Below are positions 23,890 through 32,662 of a stretch of DNA of 64,000 nt, piece by piece. The stretch comes from CAZLRH01 sp964562015 (lineage in GTDB: Bacteria > Verrucomicrobiota > Verrucomicrobiia > Opitutales > JABDGR01), in contig CAZLRH010000002.1 in assembly GCA_964562015.1 (NCBI GenBank), positions 1 through 64,000 on the forward strand, read 5' to 3'. A program made the translations under genes and the position numbers. The notes under the pieces were generated by a model, which saw only the letters and a program-made list of their open reading frames with translations, was not told the origin of the DNA and made no database searches. Each line of letters opens with the position of its first letter. The stretch's first letter is position 1.

Positions 23890-24897
23890 ATGGGTCTATT
23901 GCCATCCGGCTTTGGGAAATCAGTGGCGATAGCACTGGGCAGCGACCACGTATGGCTCGCCTCTCGTGACCAACCCGAAGCGCGAGAGGTGCCAGCGGTA
24001 ATGGCCACTTATGCGAATACCCAAAAAGTGCGCGCATTGGGGTTGGAGGCCGCGAAGATGATTGGCCGCACTCCTTCGACCATTAACGCCGGACGAATTC
24101 TCCAGCACGGCACACCTGAGTCCGTCAAGCAGTCTGCCATTTTTTTTAGAAATAGTTTGAGACCATACTGTGGACTATTGAATCTGGCACCCCGCGTCGT
24201 AGTGACAGTTGCTTCCAAAAATGAACCGGACCGGCGGGCAGTGCGAGACACCATGTATTGCGCAGGCAGCCGCGATGTATTACTTTTGGAGGCAGGCATG
24301 GCGGCCGCCATTGGTGCTGGATGGAACGTTCAGGAACCGGAATTTCGAGCCAGCTTAGTTTTCGAAAGAGACTGGTTTCAATACAGCGTGATTAGCCTGG
24401 CGGGCGTCGTGACTGGTGCGCAAGAAGCCACGGGCTTTGAAAATCTGCTGGAAGATATTGCCATCTATTTGACTGAAACCCAGCAGTTCTGTCCGGCTCC
24501 AGACGTCCTTTTGAATCAAGTCCGGCAATCGGGCTTTCGGCAAACGGCGGAGGGTGTGTTGGGATGGGATGCTTGGGTGGCCGATGTGTCACAAGGGCGG
24601 GCTCGTCTCGAAAACGTGGACGCAGAAAGCATGGTGCGTGGGGTCACCCCCGCCCTACGACGATTGGCGTTAAAAATTCAGCAGGCTCACCAAAGGCTAG
24701 ACCGCGAAAAACAACTACTCGCTGAAGCAGCCCCACTCCATATGTTTGGGGAATATGGAGAGATTCCTGGTTTGGCGGCTTTGCTGGAGCAGACCCTGAA
24801 CCGCAAGGTGGTGGTCGGCCCAGAACCGCGACAAGCAATGATTCGCGGCGCACTTTCGGTATTGAAAAATCTGGATTGGTGGCTCTCCAATATTTAA
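23890..24897 (+). CDS. Degenerate MreB-like actin-fold protein (pseudo-MreB)
   Basis: The 335 aa protein follows MreB along its length but has lost nucleotide-binding motifs. Retained are GLEAAKMIGRTPSTI (residues 51-65, MreB GRTP motif) and DVLLLEAGMAAAIGAG (129-144). The phosphate-1 loop, normally DLGTANT, reads ALGSD at 15-19. The phosphate-2 loop, normally DIGGGTTE, is replaced around 155-164 by SLVFERDWFQ. The C-terminal GGGALL adenosine motif reads FGEYGEI. It probably does not hydrolyse ATP. A paralogue that regulates or caps a true MreB, or a decaying gene with an intact frame, are both possible. The ATG at 23890 is chosen because MreB-like sequence begins there. Confidence 0.65.
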   Translation: MGLLPSGFGKSVAIALGSDHVWLASRDQPEAREVPAVMATYANTQKVRALGLEAAKMIGRTPSTINAGRILQHGTPESVKQSAIFFRNSLRPYCGLLNLAPRVVVTVASKNEPDRRAVRDTMYCAGSRDVLLLEAGMAAAIGAGWNVQEPEFRASLVFERDWFQYSVISLAGVVTGAQEATGFENLLEDIAIYLTETQQFCPAPDVLLNQVRQSGFRQTAEGVLGWDAWVADVSQGRARLENVDAESMVRGVTPALRRLALKIQQAHQRLDREKQLLAEAAPLHMFGEYGEIPGLAALLEQTLNRKVVVGPEPRQAMIRGALSVLKNLDWWLSNI

Positions 24898-25019
24898 GGC
24901 CGGTTTAATATTCAATCTTAGGCCCGTCCCCACTATAAACATCGCGCCAGCGAGGCATTGACAACCCTGGGCGGGCGCGGTTGCATCGGGGATGGGCGCG
25001 TGCCGTGCCCATCTTCCCC

Positions 25020-25781
25020 ATGATTTGGTACTACGTTGACGAGGGCAAGCAAGCCGGCCCGGTGGATGACGCCCAATTGGAGGCGTTGCGCGTGAGCGGC
25101 AAGGTCGGACCGAATACCTATGTTTTCCGCGAGGGGATGACGAATTGGCAGCCGTACCACCAGGTCGTGGGCGGTGCCGGCCTCTCGACAACGGCCGGGC
25201 CGAACGAGGGGGTGTGCGTGGAATGCGGCAAGGTTTTCCCGCAGGACCAGTTGATGCAGCACGGCCAGTACTTTGTCTGCGCCCAGTGCAAACCGGTGTT
25301 TCTGCAAAAATTGGCGGAGGGCGCCGCGGTGGGCGGCCAGCCGGTGCACTACGCCGGCTTCTGGATCCGTTTTGTGGCCGCGTTCCTGGATGGCATTTTT
25401 TTGTGGATTATCCAGATTCCCGTGCGTCTCATCGCCGGAGTCGGCATATTGGGCCTGAACGGGCCGCCCCCGACCTCCCCGCCGACGCTGGCCACTTTCG
25501 TGCCGATGCTGGGGCTCTTGGTTGTTGGTTTTTTCATTACGTTTGGCTACGAGATTTTCATGGTGGGCAAATGGGGCGCCACGCTGGGCAAGATGGCGGT
25601 CAAGATCAAGGTGGTGACGGCGGACGGCGGACGCGTGAGTTATGCGCGCGCGACGGGCCGTTGCTTTGCGCGCATCGTCAGCGCCATGATTTGCTACATC
25701 GGCTATATCATGGTGGCTTTTGACGACCAAAAGAAGGCGCTGCATGATATGATGTGCAATACGCGCGTCATCTATAAATAA
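25020..25781 (+). CDS. GYF_2-RDD membrane protein with zinc ribbon
   Basis: The 253 aa protein begins MIWYYVDEGKQAGPVDDAQL, a GYF_2 domain of the kind found at the N-terminus of bacterial membrane proteins. A four-cysteine zinc-binding segment (CVECGKVF and FVCAQCK) follows near residues 63-85. The rest is an RDD domain with three membrane segments (GFWIRFVAAFLDGIFLWII; MLGLLVVGFFITFGYEIFMV; IVSAMICYIGYIMVAF) and the GATLGKMAVKIKVV core. RDD proteins are membrane transporters or scaffolds. It starts a run of ten closely spaced genes with the same direction. Confidence 0.85.
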   Translation: MIWYYVDEGKQAGPVDDAQLEALRVSGKVGPNTYVFREGMTNWQPYHQVVGGAGLSTTAGPNEGVCVECGKVFPQDQLMQHGQYFVCAQCKPVFLQKLAEGAAVGGQPVHYAGFWIRFVAAFLDGIFLWIIQIPVRLIAGVGILGLNGPPPTSPPTLATFVPMLGLLVVGFFITFGYEIFMVGKWGATLGKMAVKIKVVTADGGRVSYARATGRCFARIVSAMICYIGYIMVAFDDQKKALHDMMCNTRVIYK

Positions 25782-25790
25782 CCGGCCCCC

Positions 25791-26369
25791 ATGAGCCTGT
25801 CGCCCGTCTGCTGTCCCAAGTGCCGCGCGGTGCTTGCGCCGATTGCCCTCAACCATCCCGAACCAGACCCGTGCCCGGAGTGCGGCACGGAACTCGAAGT
25901 GGCGGTGTTTCCGGCGCTGTTCCGCTCGTTCACGCCGGGCCCGACCGCGGAGCTGGTCACGATGGAAGGCGAGTCCACCTGTTTCTATCATCCGGCGAAG
26001 AAGGCGATTCGCCCCTGCGACGGCTGCGGGCGGTTCGTGTGCGCGCTGTGCGACTGCGAACTGCACGGGGCGCATTATTGCCCGTCGTGCCTGGAGGTTG
26101 GCCGGCGGAAGGGCAAAATCAAAAGCCTGGAAAACACGCGGCTGCGGTACGACAGCATTGCGCTGGGGCTGGCGGGCTTTCCACTGCTATTCTGGCCTAT
26201 TTCGGTGGTCACGGCGCCAGTGGCCCTCTACTACGTATTTCGTTTTTGGAATGCGCCTCGCAGCCTCATCCGCCGCTCACGGTTTCGTTTTCTCCTCGCC
26301 GCGCTGCTCGCCAGCCTCGAGATAGTGGGGTGGTGCAGCGTGGCCTATTTCCTGATTAACGCGCATTGA
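25791..26369 (+). CDS. Zinc-ribbon/B-box-like membrane protein
   Basis: The 192 aa protein has two metal-binding parts: an N-terminal zinc ribbon (CCPKCRAVL and CPECGTEL) and a B-box-like cluster around residues 62-100 (CFYHPAKKAIRPCDGCGRFVC is split across it, with CALCDCELH and YCPSCL). Two C-terminal membrane segments follow (ALGLAGFPLLFWPISVVTA; FLLAALLASLEIVGWCSVAY). The gene starts ten bases after the RDD stop codon. The role is unknown; it is likely a cytosol-facing adaptor of the membrane complex encoded by the operon. Confidence 0.75.
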   Translation: MSLSPVCCPKCRAVLAPIALNHPEPDPCPECGTELEVAVFPALFRSFTPGPTAELVTMEGESTCFYHPAKKAIRPCDGCGRFVCALCDCELHGAHYCPSCLEVGRRKGKIKSLENTRLRYDSIALGLAGFPLLFWPISVVTAPVALYYVFRFWNAPRSLIRRSRFRFLLAALLASLEIVGWCSVAYFLINAH

Positions 26370-26379
26370 TTCACTCCCC

Positions 26380-26976
26380 ATGGATAAGGAAAACTATGTG
26401 CGGCTGACACGCCCCGCCCAGCGGACGGCGGGCGGCCTCGTGGCCGTCAGCCAAGTGTACACCAGCCTCTGGCTGGGCTCCGATCACTTGTTGAGCGTCG
26501 AGACGAACGGCTTTACGGAAAACTACAAACGCTTTTATTACCGCGACATTCAGGCCATCGTTTTGCGGAAAACCAAGCGCTGGGTGCTTTGGCTGGCGGG
26601 GTGGGCCGTCTTCCTCCTCGCGGCCGGCGTCAGCGCGTATGCGGCGGAGGAAACCATCGGCTATTTGCTAGCGGCCATTTTTGCCGCCGTCGTGGCCGGT
26701 TTTCTGGGGATTGGATACCTAATAAAAGGCACGTCGACCACGGGCTATTTGCGCACAGCGGTGCAAACGGAGGAGCTGCCCTCGCTCCGGCGGCTGAAGT
26801 CGGCCCGCAAGGCGCTGGACCGGTTGCGCCCGCTCATCGCCGCCGCGCAAGGCACGCTGCCGCCGGAAGAATTCGCCCAGCGGCTCGCCCTCCTGCAAGG
26901 GAACGGGACCTCCGCGATTCCACTCTCCACGGCTGCTTCCAGTCCGGCCACCTCCGTGCCCCCGGGGAATGTCTGA
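26380..26976 (+). CDS. Membrane protein of unknown function
   Basis: The 198 aa protein has a soluble N-terminal part of about 65 aa that looks like a PH-like beta domain (SDHLLSVETNGFTENYKRFYYRD). Two adjacent membrane helices follow (WVLWLAGWAVFLLAAGVSAY; YLLAAIFAAVVAGFLGIGYLI), then a helical tail (LRRLKSARKALDRLRPLIAA). The start lies ten bases after the previous stop. I do not recognise a family; position suggests a subunit of the same membrane assembly. Confidence 0.7.
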   Translation: MDKENYVRLTRPAQRTAGGLVAVSQVYTSLWLGSDHLLSVETNGFTENYKRFYYRDIQAIVLRKTKRWVLWLAGWAVFLLAAGVSAYAAEETIGYLLAAIFAAVVAGFLGIGYLIKGTSTTGYLRTAVQTEELPSLRRLKSARKALDRLRPLIAAAQGTLPPEEFAQRLALLQGNGTSAIPLSTAASSPATSVPPGNV

Positions 26977-27000
26977 GGACTTCTGTTTGCGCGCACCGCC

Positions 27001-27312
27001 ATGCCGTCCCTCGCCCAAGTCCGCTGCTACCACCATGTCGAGCGCGAAGCCGTGGCGCGGTGTCCGGCGTGCGGTCATTGCTACTGCCGCGAATGCATCA
27101 CCGAGCACGACGACCGCGTCATTTGCGCGGCCTGCCTTGCGAAATTGACCCGCGCGGCCCCGCAAAAAAAGATGAACTGGGCCGGCTTGGTTTATCTCGT
27201 GGGCGGCGGCGCGGGCCTGGTGGTCGCGTGGCTTTTCTTTTATTTGCTGGGCCATTACCTGCTCGGATTACCCACGGCGTTCCACGACGGAACGCTGTGG
27301 ACGACCCACTGA
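27001..27312 (+). CDS. Small B-box zinc membrane protein
   Basis: The 103 aa protein has an N-terminal zinc-binding domain with Cys/His ligands (CYHHVEREAVARCPACGHC begins it, then YCRECITEH and VICAACL). One membrane helix follows (VYLVGGGAGLVVAWLFFYLL). It looks like a shortened relative of the 25791-26369 protein. It has the same spacing pattern within the operon, 24 bases from the previous stop and ten bases from the next start. Confidence 0.7.
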   Translation: MPSLAQVRCYHHVEREAVARCPACGHCYCRECITEHDDRVICAACLAKLTRAAPQKKMNWAGLVYLVGGGAGLVVAWLFFYLLGHYLLGLPTAFHDGTLWTTH

Positions 27313-27322
27313 ACCGCCCGCC

Positions 27323-29011
27323 ATGAATCCGGCCCACCGCCCGCGCCAAGGCAAGACCGCCCTCGAAATGCTCGAGGAGGCGACGCAACTGCTGCGCACG
27401 TGTCCGTGGTCGGTGCTGGCCAGTTACTACACCGGCACGCTGCCGTTTGCGCTCGGCTTGCTGTATTTTTGGACGGACATGGGGCGCAACCCGTTCGCTG
27501 CGCGGCATGTGGTGGAAGGAGCGCTGGGGATGGCGTTGCTCTTTGCGTGGATGAAAGGCTGGCAGGCGGTGTTCGTACAACAATTGCGCGCCCGCCTGAG
27601 CGGAGCCCGCGACGCACCGTGGGACGGGGGGCGCTGGCGGCGCGTGCTTTTAACCCAATTGCTGCTGCAACCGGCGGGCCTATTCCTCGTCCAAATCACG
27701 CGGGTTTTTCTGCTGCCCTACCCCTGGGTGAACGCCTTTTTTGAAAACTTGCTCGTCCTCGATGACGGGCGGGAACTGCGCGTGCGCGCCCTGTGCCGGC
27801 AAGCGTGGCGCTTGGCTGGGCTGTGGCCCCGGCAAAACATCCTGGCGATTCTCCTGCTTTGGGCCTTCAATTTTTGCGTCTTCCTCAATTGGGCGTCCGT
27901 GTGCATGTTATTGCCTCACTTGGTGAAAATGCTCACCGGCCTCGAGTCCGTGTTCACCCAAAGCAGCCTGGCGATGGTGAACTCGACCACCTTCATCATC
28001 GTGCTGACCCTGACATACCTCAGCGTAGACCCCATCGCCAAGGGGCTGTACGTGCTGCGTTGCTTTTATGGGGAGTCGCTGCGTTCGGGCGACGACTTGA
28101 AGGCGGAATTGAAAAGCGCGGCCCGCCCGGCGGCAGCCCTCGCGGCCACCCTGGCCCTGGCCGTTTTGGCGTTGAGCGTGCGACCTGGGCACGCGGCCGA
28201 AACGCCGACGGCTTCGCCGCCGGTCGCGCCAGAGAGCGCCGGCAGTGCCGGGCCGCCTTCGCCCGCCGCCACTCCGCAGGCGGTTTCGCCGCCGCAATTG
28301 AATCAAGCCATTGGCGAGGTGATTCACCGGGACAAATTCGTCTGGCGGATGCCGAAGGAAAAATTTGCCGAGGGCGACGAGTCCGAAAGCTGGCTCGCAC
28401 AATTCTTCCACGAGGTCTACAATACCCTGCGGGACTGGTATGATTACCTGCGGGATTTATGGCGCCGTTTCTGGGGCGAGGACGTCGCCAAGCCGTCGGC
28501 CCGCTCGCTCAGTTATGGCTGGATCACGTCGTCGCAGGTTTTGTTAATCAGCCTGATCTGCCTCGTGGGCGCCATCCTGGGCGTGGTACTGTACCGCACG
28601 CTGCGCCAGCGGGCCCGGCGGCGGGCGGTGGTGCAAAGCCAGCCCCTGCCCGCGCAGCCGGACCTGGCCGATGAGAACGTCAGCGCCGACCAGTTGCCCG
28701 AGGACGGCTGGACCACGCTCGCGCGGGAATTGCTGGCCCGCGGGGAATTCCGGCTCGCCCTGCGGGCCTTTTATCTTTCCAGCCTCGCGCATTTGGCGGC
28801 CCGGCAACTGATCGCCCTCGCCAAATTCAAATCCAACCGGGACTACGAGCGCGAATTGCGCCGCCGCGAACACGCCATCCCCGGCCTGCCCGGGCTCTTT
28901 GGCGAAAATGTCGTCGCCTTCGACCGCAGTTGGTACGGCCGCCATGAACTGAACGACGCGCTGGTGCGTCATTTCGCCGCCAACGTGGATAAAATAAAAT
29001 CTCTCGAGTGA
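27323..29011 (+). CDS. DUF4129-domain membrane protein
   Basis: The 562 aa protein has several N-terminal membrane segments (about 30-260, for example LASYYTGTLPFALGLLYFW). A Pro/Ala-rich periplasmic loop and an amphipathic stretch (YNTLRDWYDYLRDLWRRFW) follow, then one more helix (VLLISLICLVGAILGVVLY). The C-terminal cytosolic DUF4129 domain contains ARELLARGEFRLALRAFYLS and VVAFDRSWYGRHELND. DUF4129 proteins accompany MoxR/DUF58 clusters. The stop overlaps the next start (GTGA). Confidence 0.82.
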   Translation: MNPAHRPRQGKTALEMLEEATQLLRTCPWSVLASYYTGTLPFALGLLYFWTDMGRNPFAARHVVEGALGMALLFAWMKGWQAVFVQQLRARLSGARDAPWDGGRWRRVLLTQLLLQPAGLFLVQITRVFLLPYPWVNAFFENLLVLDDGRELRVRALCRQAWRLAGLWPRQNILAILLLWAFNFCVFLNWASVCMLLPHLVKMLTGLESVFTQSSLAMVNSTTFIIVLTLTYLSVDPIAKGLYVLRCFYGESLRSGDDLKAELKSAARPAAALAATLALAVLALSVRPGHAAETPTASPPVAPESAGSAGPPSPAATPQAVSPPQLNQAIGEVIHRDKFVWRMPKEKFAEGDESESWLAQFFHEVYNTLRDWYDYLRDLWRRFWGEDVAKPSARSLSYGWITSSQVLLISLICLVGAILGVVLYRTLRQRARRRAVVQSQPLPAQPDLADENVSADQLPEDGWTTLARELLARGEFRLALRAFYLSSLAHLAARQLIALAKFKSNRDYERELRRREHAIPGLPGLFGENVVAFDRSWYGRHELNDALVRHFAANVDKIKSLE

Positions 29012-30375
29012 ACACGTTATTTTCCAAACCTTGGTTGCTGGGAGCCTGCGCACTGGGGTTTGCGCTCGGGCTGGCCTGGCTGTTGGCCCAGCGCTTCGCC
29101 GGAGGCGATGTTTATCCGCCTTATTCGTCGCTGCGCGCGGATCCGCTGGGCACGATGGCTTTTTACGAGAGCCTGGAACGCCTTCCGCAACTGACGGTGT
29201 CGCGGGATTTCACGATCACCAATGAAATGCCCGCCGATCACCACACCACCTACCTCCATCTGGCGGCTTCTCCCAGCGAGACTTCCCTGCCGCCGGAGGC
29301 CTTTCGGGCAGTGGAGGCTTTTCTCCTGCACGGCGGACGGCTGGTCGTCACCTACTTCCCGGAAGAAACGGAGAGCGATTCCACCCAGCCTTCGGCAAAT
29401 GATGCCTCGGCAAAAAAGCCGGCAACGCCCGCGAAATCGTCCGCCAAACCCGCAGAGCCCACCGCGCCAGCAACGACGCCCACGCCCGGTGCAAAACCCG
29501 ATGAAAAAAAGGCGGTCGCCGACAAACCGGCGAAGAAGCCGGCCAAACCCAAAGCGAAGCCTGACGCTGATGAAGAAACCGAGCCCGAGATTTCCCTGAC
29601 CGAGAAATGGGGTTTTCAGACGGCGTTCGACGCTTTGCCGGAGTCGGAAACGCATTACGATTCCGTCTTGGTTTTTCGCAAATCTGAACTGGCGCTACCC
29701 GCCGCCATGTCCTGGCACAGCGCCATGACCCTGTCGGAGCTGGATCCCGCGTGGAACGTGATTTACGCCCGCGGCCAAGCACCGGTGCTCGTCGAGCGCG
29801 CCTTCGGTGCGGGGTCGGTAATTTTAGCCACCGACTCGTATTTCCTCAGCAACGAGGCGCTGTTCAAGGAACCTCATGCCGACCTGCTGGCGTGGATTTT
29901 GGGCGACAATCCCAACGTCGTCTTTGACGAAGCGCATCTGGGCGTGACCCAGACTTCCAACATCGCCGGACTCATCCGCCAATTTCGTCTACACGGGCTG
30001 GTCGTTGGCCTGCTGGTACTGGCCCTTTTGTTCATTTGGAAAAGTGCCGCGAGCCTCGTGCCGCCGCACGCCGTGGAAGCGCCCTCGCCCTATGTGGCGG
30101 GCAAGGATGCCGCCGGCGGATTTGTGAACTTGCTGCGCCGCCACGTGCCCGGCACTAAGGTGCTGGACTTGTGTGTCACGGAATGGAAAAAGTCCCGCGC
30201 CCGCCTGGTGCCCGCGGTCAAGTTGCAGCAGATTCAAGCCGTGCTCGAGGCCGAGAACACCCGCCCCGCCCGCCAGCGCGATGCCGTCGCGGCGTACAAT
30301 CAAATTTCCGCCATCCTCCGCCAGCCCGTACTTTCCGGCGCGGAGACCGCTCCCACCCAACCCCCCGCATCATGA
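29008..30375 (+). CDS. DUF4350-domain membrane protein
   Basis: The 455 aa protein starts with GTG at 29008 inside the previous gene's stop. It has an N-terminal membrane helix (LLGACALGFALGLAWLLA) and the DUF4350 pattern YSSLRADPLGTMAFYESL. A Lys/Pro/Ala-rich low-complexity insert spans about 130-190. A Rossmann-like part includes GAGSVILATDSYFLSNEAL, and a second helix (GLVVGLLVLALLFIW) precedes a cytosolic tail. Members of the family sit beside MoxR ATPases and probably form part of the membrane complex they remodel. The long charged insert is unusual and looks disordered. Confidence 0.82.
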   Translation: MNTLFSKPWLLGACALGFALGLAWLLAQRFAGGDVYPPYSSLRADPLGTMAFYESLERLPQLTVSRDFTITNEMPADHHTTYLHLAASPSETSLPPEAFRAVEAFLLHGGRLVVTYFPEETESDSTQPSANDASAKKPATPAKSSAKPAEPTAPATTPTPGAKPDEKKAVADKPAKKPAKPKAKPDADEETEPEISLTEKWGFQTAFDALPESETHYDSVLVFRKSELALPAAMSWHSAMTLSELDPAWNVIYARGQAPVLVERAFGAGSVILATDSYFLSNEALFKEPHADLLAWILGDNPNVVFDEAHLGVTQTSNIAGLIRQFRLHGLVVGLLVLALLFIWKSAASLVPPHAVEAPSPYVAGKDAAGGFVNLLRRHVPGTKVLDLCVTEWKKSRARLVPAVKLQQIQAVLEAENTRPARQRDAVAAYNQISAILRQPVLSGAETAPTQPPAS

Positions 30376-31331
30376 ACGCAGACCGTCTCAAGGAAGTCCT
30401 GGCCGAAGCCAGGGCTGAAACCGCCAAGGTCATCATCGGCCAGCACGAGGTCGTCGACCTGGCGCTCATTGCGATTTTCACGGGCAACCACGCGCTCATC
30501 GAGGGCGTGCCCGGCGTCGCCAAAACGCTGCTCGTGCGCACGCTCGCGCATGTGCTCGGGTGCGAATTCGCGCGCATCCAATTCACGCCCGACCTGATGC
30601 CGAGCGACATCACGGGCACCACCATTTTCAACATGCAACGCAGTGAATTCACGGTTGCCAAGGGGCCCGTGTTCACGTCGTTTCTGCTGGCGGATGAAAT
30701 CAACCGCGCGCCCGCGAAAACGCAGTCCGCCCTGCTGCAGGCCATGCAGGAACGATGCGTGACCATCGACCGCGAGACGTACCCGCTGCCACCGAATTTC
30801 ACGGTGTTTGCGACCCAAAACCCCATCGAGTACGAGGGGACGTATCCGCTGCCGGAGGCGCAGAAGGACCGCTTCATGCTGAAGATCACGATGCGCGCCC
30901 CGGCCCGCGATGAGGAATTCATCCTTGCCCAGCGCACGATGACCAAGGAGGCGCCGGAGGCCGTCCTGGCCCAGGGGGCGGTGCGCGCCGTGGTGCAATT
31001 GCAAGATTTGGCGGAGTTACGCGAGCAACTGGCGGCCATCACCGTGCGCGAGGAATTGCTGGGCTACGTGGTGGACCTCGTGCGGGCGACGCGCCAGCAT
31101 GAGAGCATCCTCGTCGGCGCGGGACCGCGCGCCACCCAGGCGCTCATCATGGCCGCCCGCGCGTGCGCCGCGCTGGCCGGGCGGGATTTCGTCACGCCCG
31201 ACGACATCAAGACCATGGCGACACCGGTGCTCGAACACCGCCTCATCCTGCGGCCCGAATTTGAAATCGAGGGCCTTGGGCTCATCGAAGTCATTCAGCA
31301 AATCCTCCAACAAATTGCGGTGCCGCGATGA
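30372..31331 (+). CDS. MoxR-family AAA+ ATPase
   Basis: The 319 aa protein has AAA+ motifs: Walker A GVPGVAKT, Walker B LLADEIN, sensor 1 FATQNPIEYEG, and the arginine finger region EAQKDRFM. MoxR ATPases act as cytosolic chaperones that insert metals or mature membrane and vWA-type partners, commonly a DUF58 protein. The ATG overlaps the upstream stop (ATGA), and its own stop overlaps the DUF58 start in the same way, so translation is coupled. Confidence 0.93.
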   Translation: MNADRLKEVLAEARAETAKVIIGQHEVVDLALIAIFTGNHALIEGVPGVAKTLLVRTLAHVLGCEFARIQFTPDLMPSDITGTTIFNMQRSEFTVAKGPVFTSFLLADEINRAPAKTQSALLQAMQERCVTIDRETYPLPPNFTVFATQNPIEYEGTYPLPEAQKDRFMLKITMRAPARDEEFILAQRTMTKEAPEAVLAQGAVRAVVQLQDLAELREQLAAITVREELLGYVVDLVRATRQHESILVGAGPRATQALIMAARACAALAGRDFVTPDDIKTMATPVLEHRLILRPEFEIEGLGLIEVIQQILQQIAVPR

Positions 31332-32662
31332 TCGCGCCCCGCACCAGTCTGCTGTTTTGGGTGGCGCTCGTGGTCCTGCCGCTCGCGGTGGTGCTGGCCG
31401 CTTCGCCCGCGGCCGAAACGGCCGGCTGGGCGCTCGCGGGCGGCCTGGGGCTGGTGGCCCTGCTTGACGCCCTCGGCGCGCGCACGCGGCTGTCCGACCT
31501 GCGCGTGGAACTGCCGCCGATCGCCCGCATGTCGAAGGATCGGGACGCGAAACTGGAACTGCGCGTGTACAATGCCCGCCGGCGCCCGCTGACGTTGCGT
31601 TTTGCGCTCGCCCTGCCGCGCGAATTCGACTCCGCGCAACCCGACCTCGAAGTCGCCCTGCCGGACAGCGACGAGTGGTCGCGCTTCTCCTGGGCCTGCC
31701 GCCCGCGCCGCCGCGGCCGCTTTCAAATTGATACGGCGTACTTGGAAACGGCGTCACCCCTGGGCCTGTGGAGCGTGCGCCGCGCGGTGCCCGCATCCGC
31801 AGAAATCCGGGTGTACCCGAATTTGCGCGCGGACCGCCGGAGCCTGGCGGCGTTGTTTTTGCACCGGCCGGCGCCGGGCCTGCGCACCCAACGGCAGGTC
31901 GGCAAGGGCCATGAATTTGAAAAACTGCGCGACTACGTGGCGGGCGATGGTTTTGAAGACGTGCACTGGAAGGCCACCGCGAAGCACGGCCGGCCCATCA
32001 CCAAAGTATTTCAAGTCGAGCGCACGCAGGAAGTTTACGTGGTGCTCGATGCCTCGCGCCTCTCCGCCCGGCCGCCCGTGCCCGGCGACCGTTCCGGCGC
32101 GACTTGCCTCGAACGCTACGTCACCGCCGCGCTTGTGCTCGGTCTGGCCGCGGAGCAACAAGGCGATTTATTTGGCCTGCTCACGTTTGCGGACAAGGTG
32201 CAGACCTTCGTCCGCGCCAAGAACGGGCAGGCGCACTACAATGCCTGCCGTGATGCGCTCTACACGATTCAGCCGCAGGGCGTGTCGCCGGATTTTGACG
32301 AATTGTGCACGACCATCCGCCTGCGCCTGCGCCGCCGCACGCTGCTGATTTTCCTCACCTCCCTCGATGATCCCGAGCTGGCGTCAAGCTTTGTGAAAAA
32401 CATGGACCTGTTGCGCCGCCAGCATCTCGTGGTGGTGAACATGATTCAGCCGCCGGGCGTGGCCCCCGTCTTTGGCGCGCCGATCGCCTCCGCGGACGAA
32501 CTTTACCAGCAGCTCGGCGGCCACCTGCGCTGGCACAACCTGCGCGAATTGGAGAAAGTATTGCAGCGGCGGGGCGTGCAATTTCAATTGCTGAAAAATG
32601 AAAACCTCAGCGCGCAGGTGGTGACGCAATACCTCCGCATCAAACAAAGGCAGTTGTTGTGA
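31328..32662 (+). CDS. DUF58 protein, MoxR partner
   Basis: The 444 aa protein has two N-terminal hydrophobic segments (LLFWVALVVLPLAVVLA; WALAGGLGLVALLDALG) and a beta-rich middle. The DUF58 core reads FEKLRDYVAGDGFEDVHWKA, and a vWA-like C-terminal half starts VYVVLDASRLSARPP. In the vWA domain the usual D-x-S-x-S metal site is only partly present (DASRLS). DUF58 proteins are the standard partner of MoxR. Start and stop codons both overlap neighbouring genes. Confidence 0.9.
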   Translation: MIAPRTSLLFWVALVVLPLAVVLAASPAAETAGWALAGGLGLVALLDALGARTRLSDLRVELPPIARMSKDRDAKLELRVYNARRRPLTLRFALALPREFDSAQPDLEVALPDSDEWSRFSWACRPRRRGRFQIDTAYLETASPLGLWSVRRAVPASAEIRVYPNLRADRRSLAALFLHRPAPGLRTQRQVGKGHEFEKLRDYVAGDGFEDVHWKATAKHGRPITKVFQVERTQEVYVVLDASRLSARPPVPGDRSGATCLERYVTAALVLGLAAEQQGDLFGLLTFADKVQTFVRAKNGQAHYNACRDALYTIQPQGVSPDFDELCTTIRLRLRRRTLLIFLTSLDDPELASSFVKNMDLLRRQHLVVVNMIQPPGVAPVFGAPIASADELYQQLGGHLRWHNLRELEKVLQRRGVQFQLLKNENLSAQVVTQYLRIKQRQLL

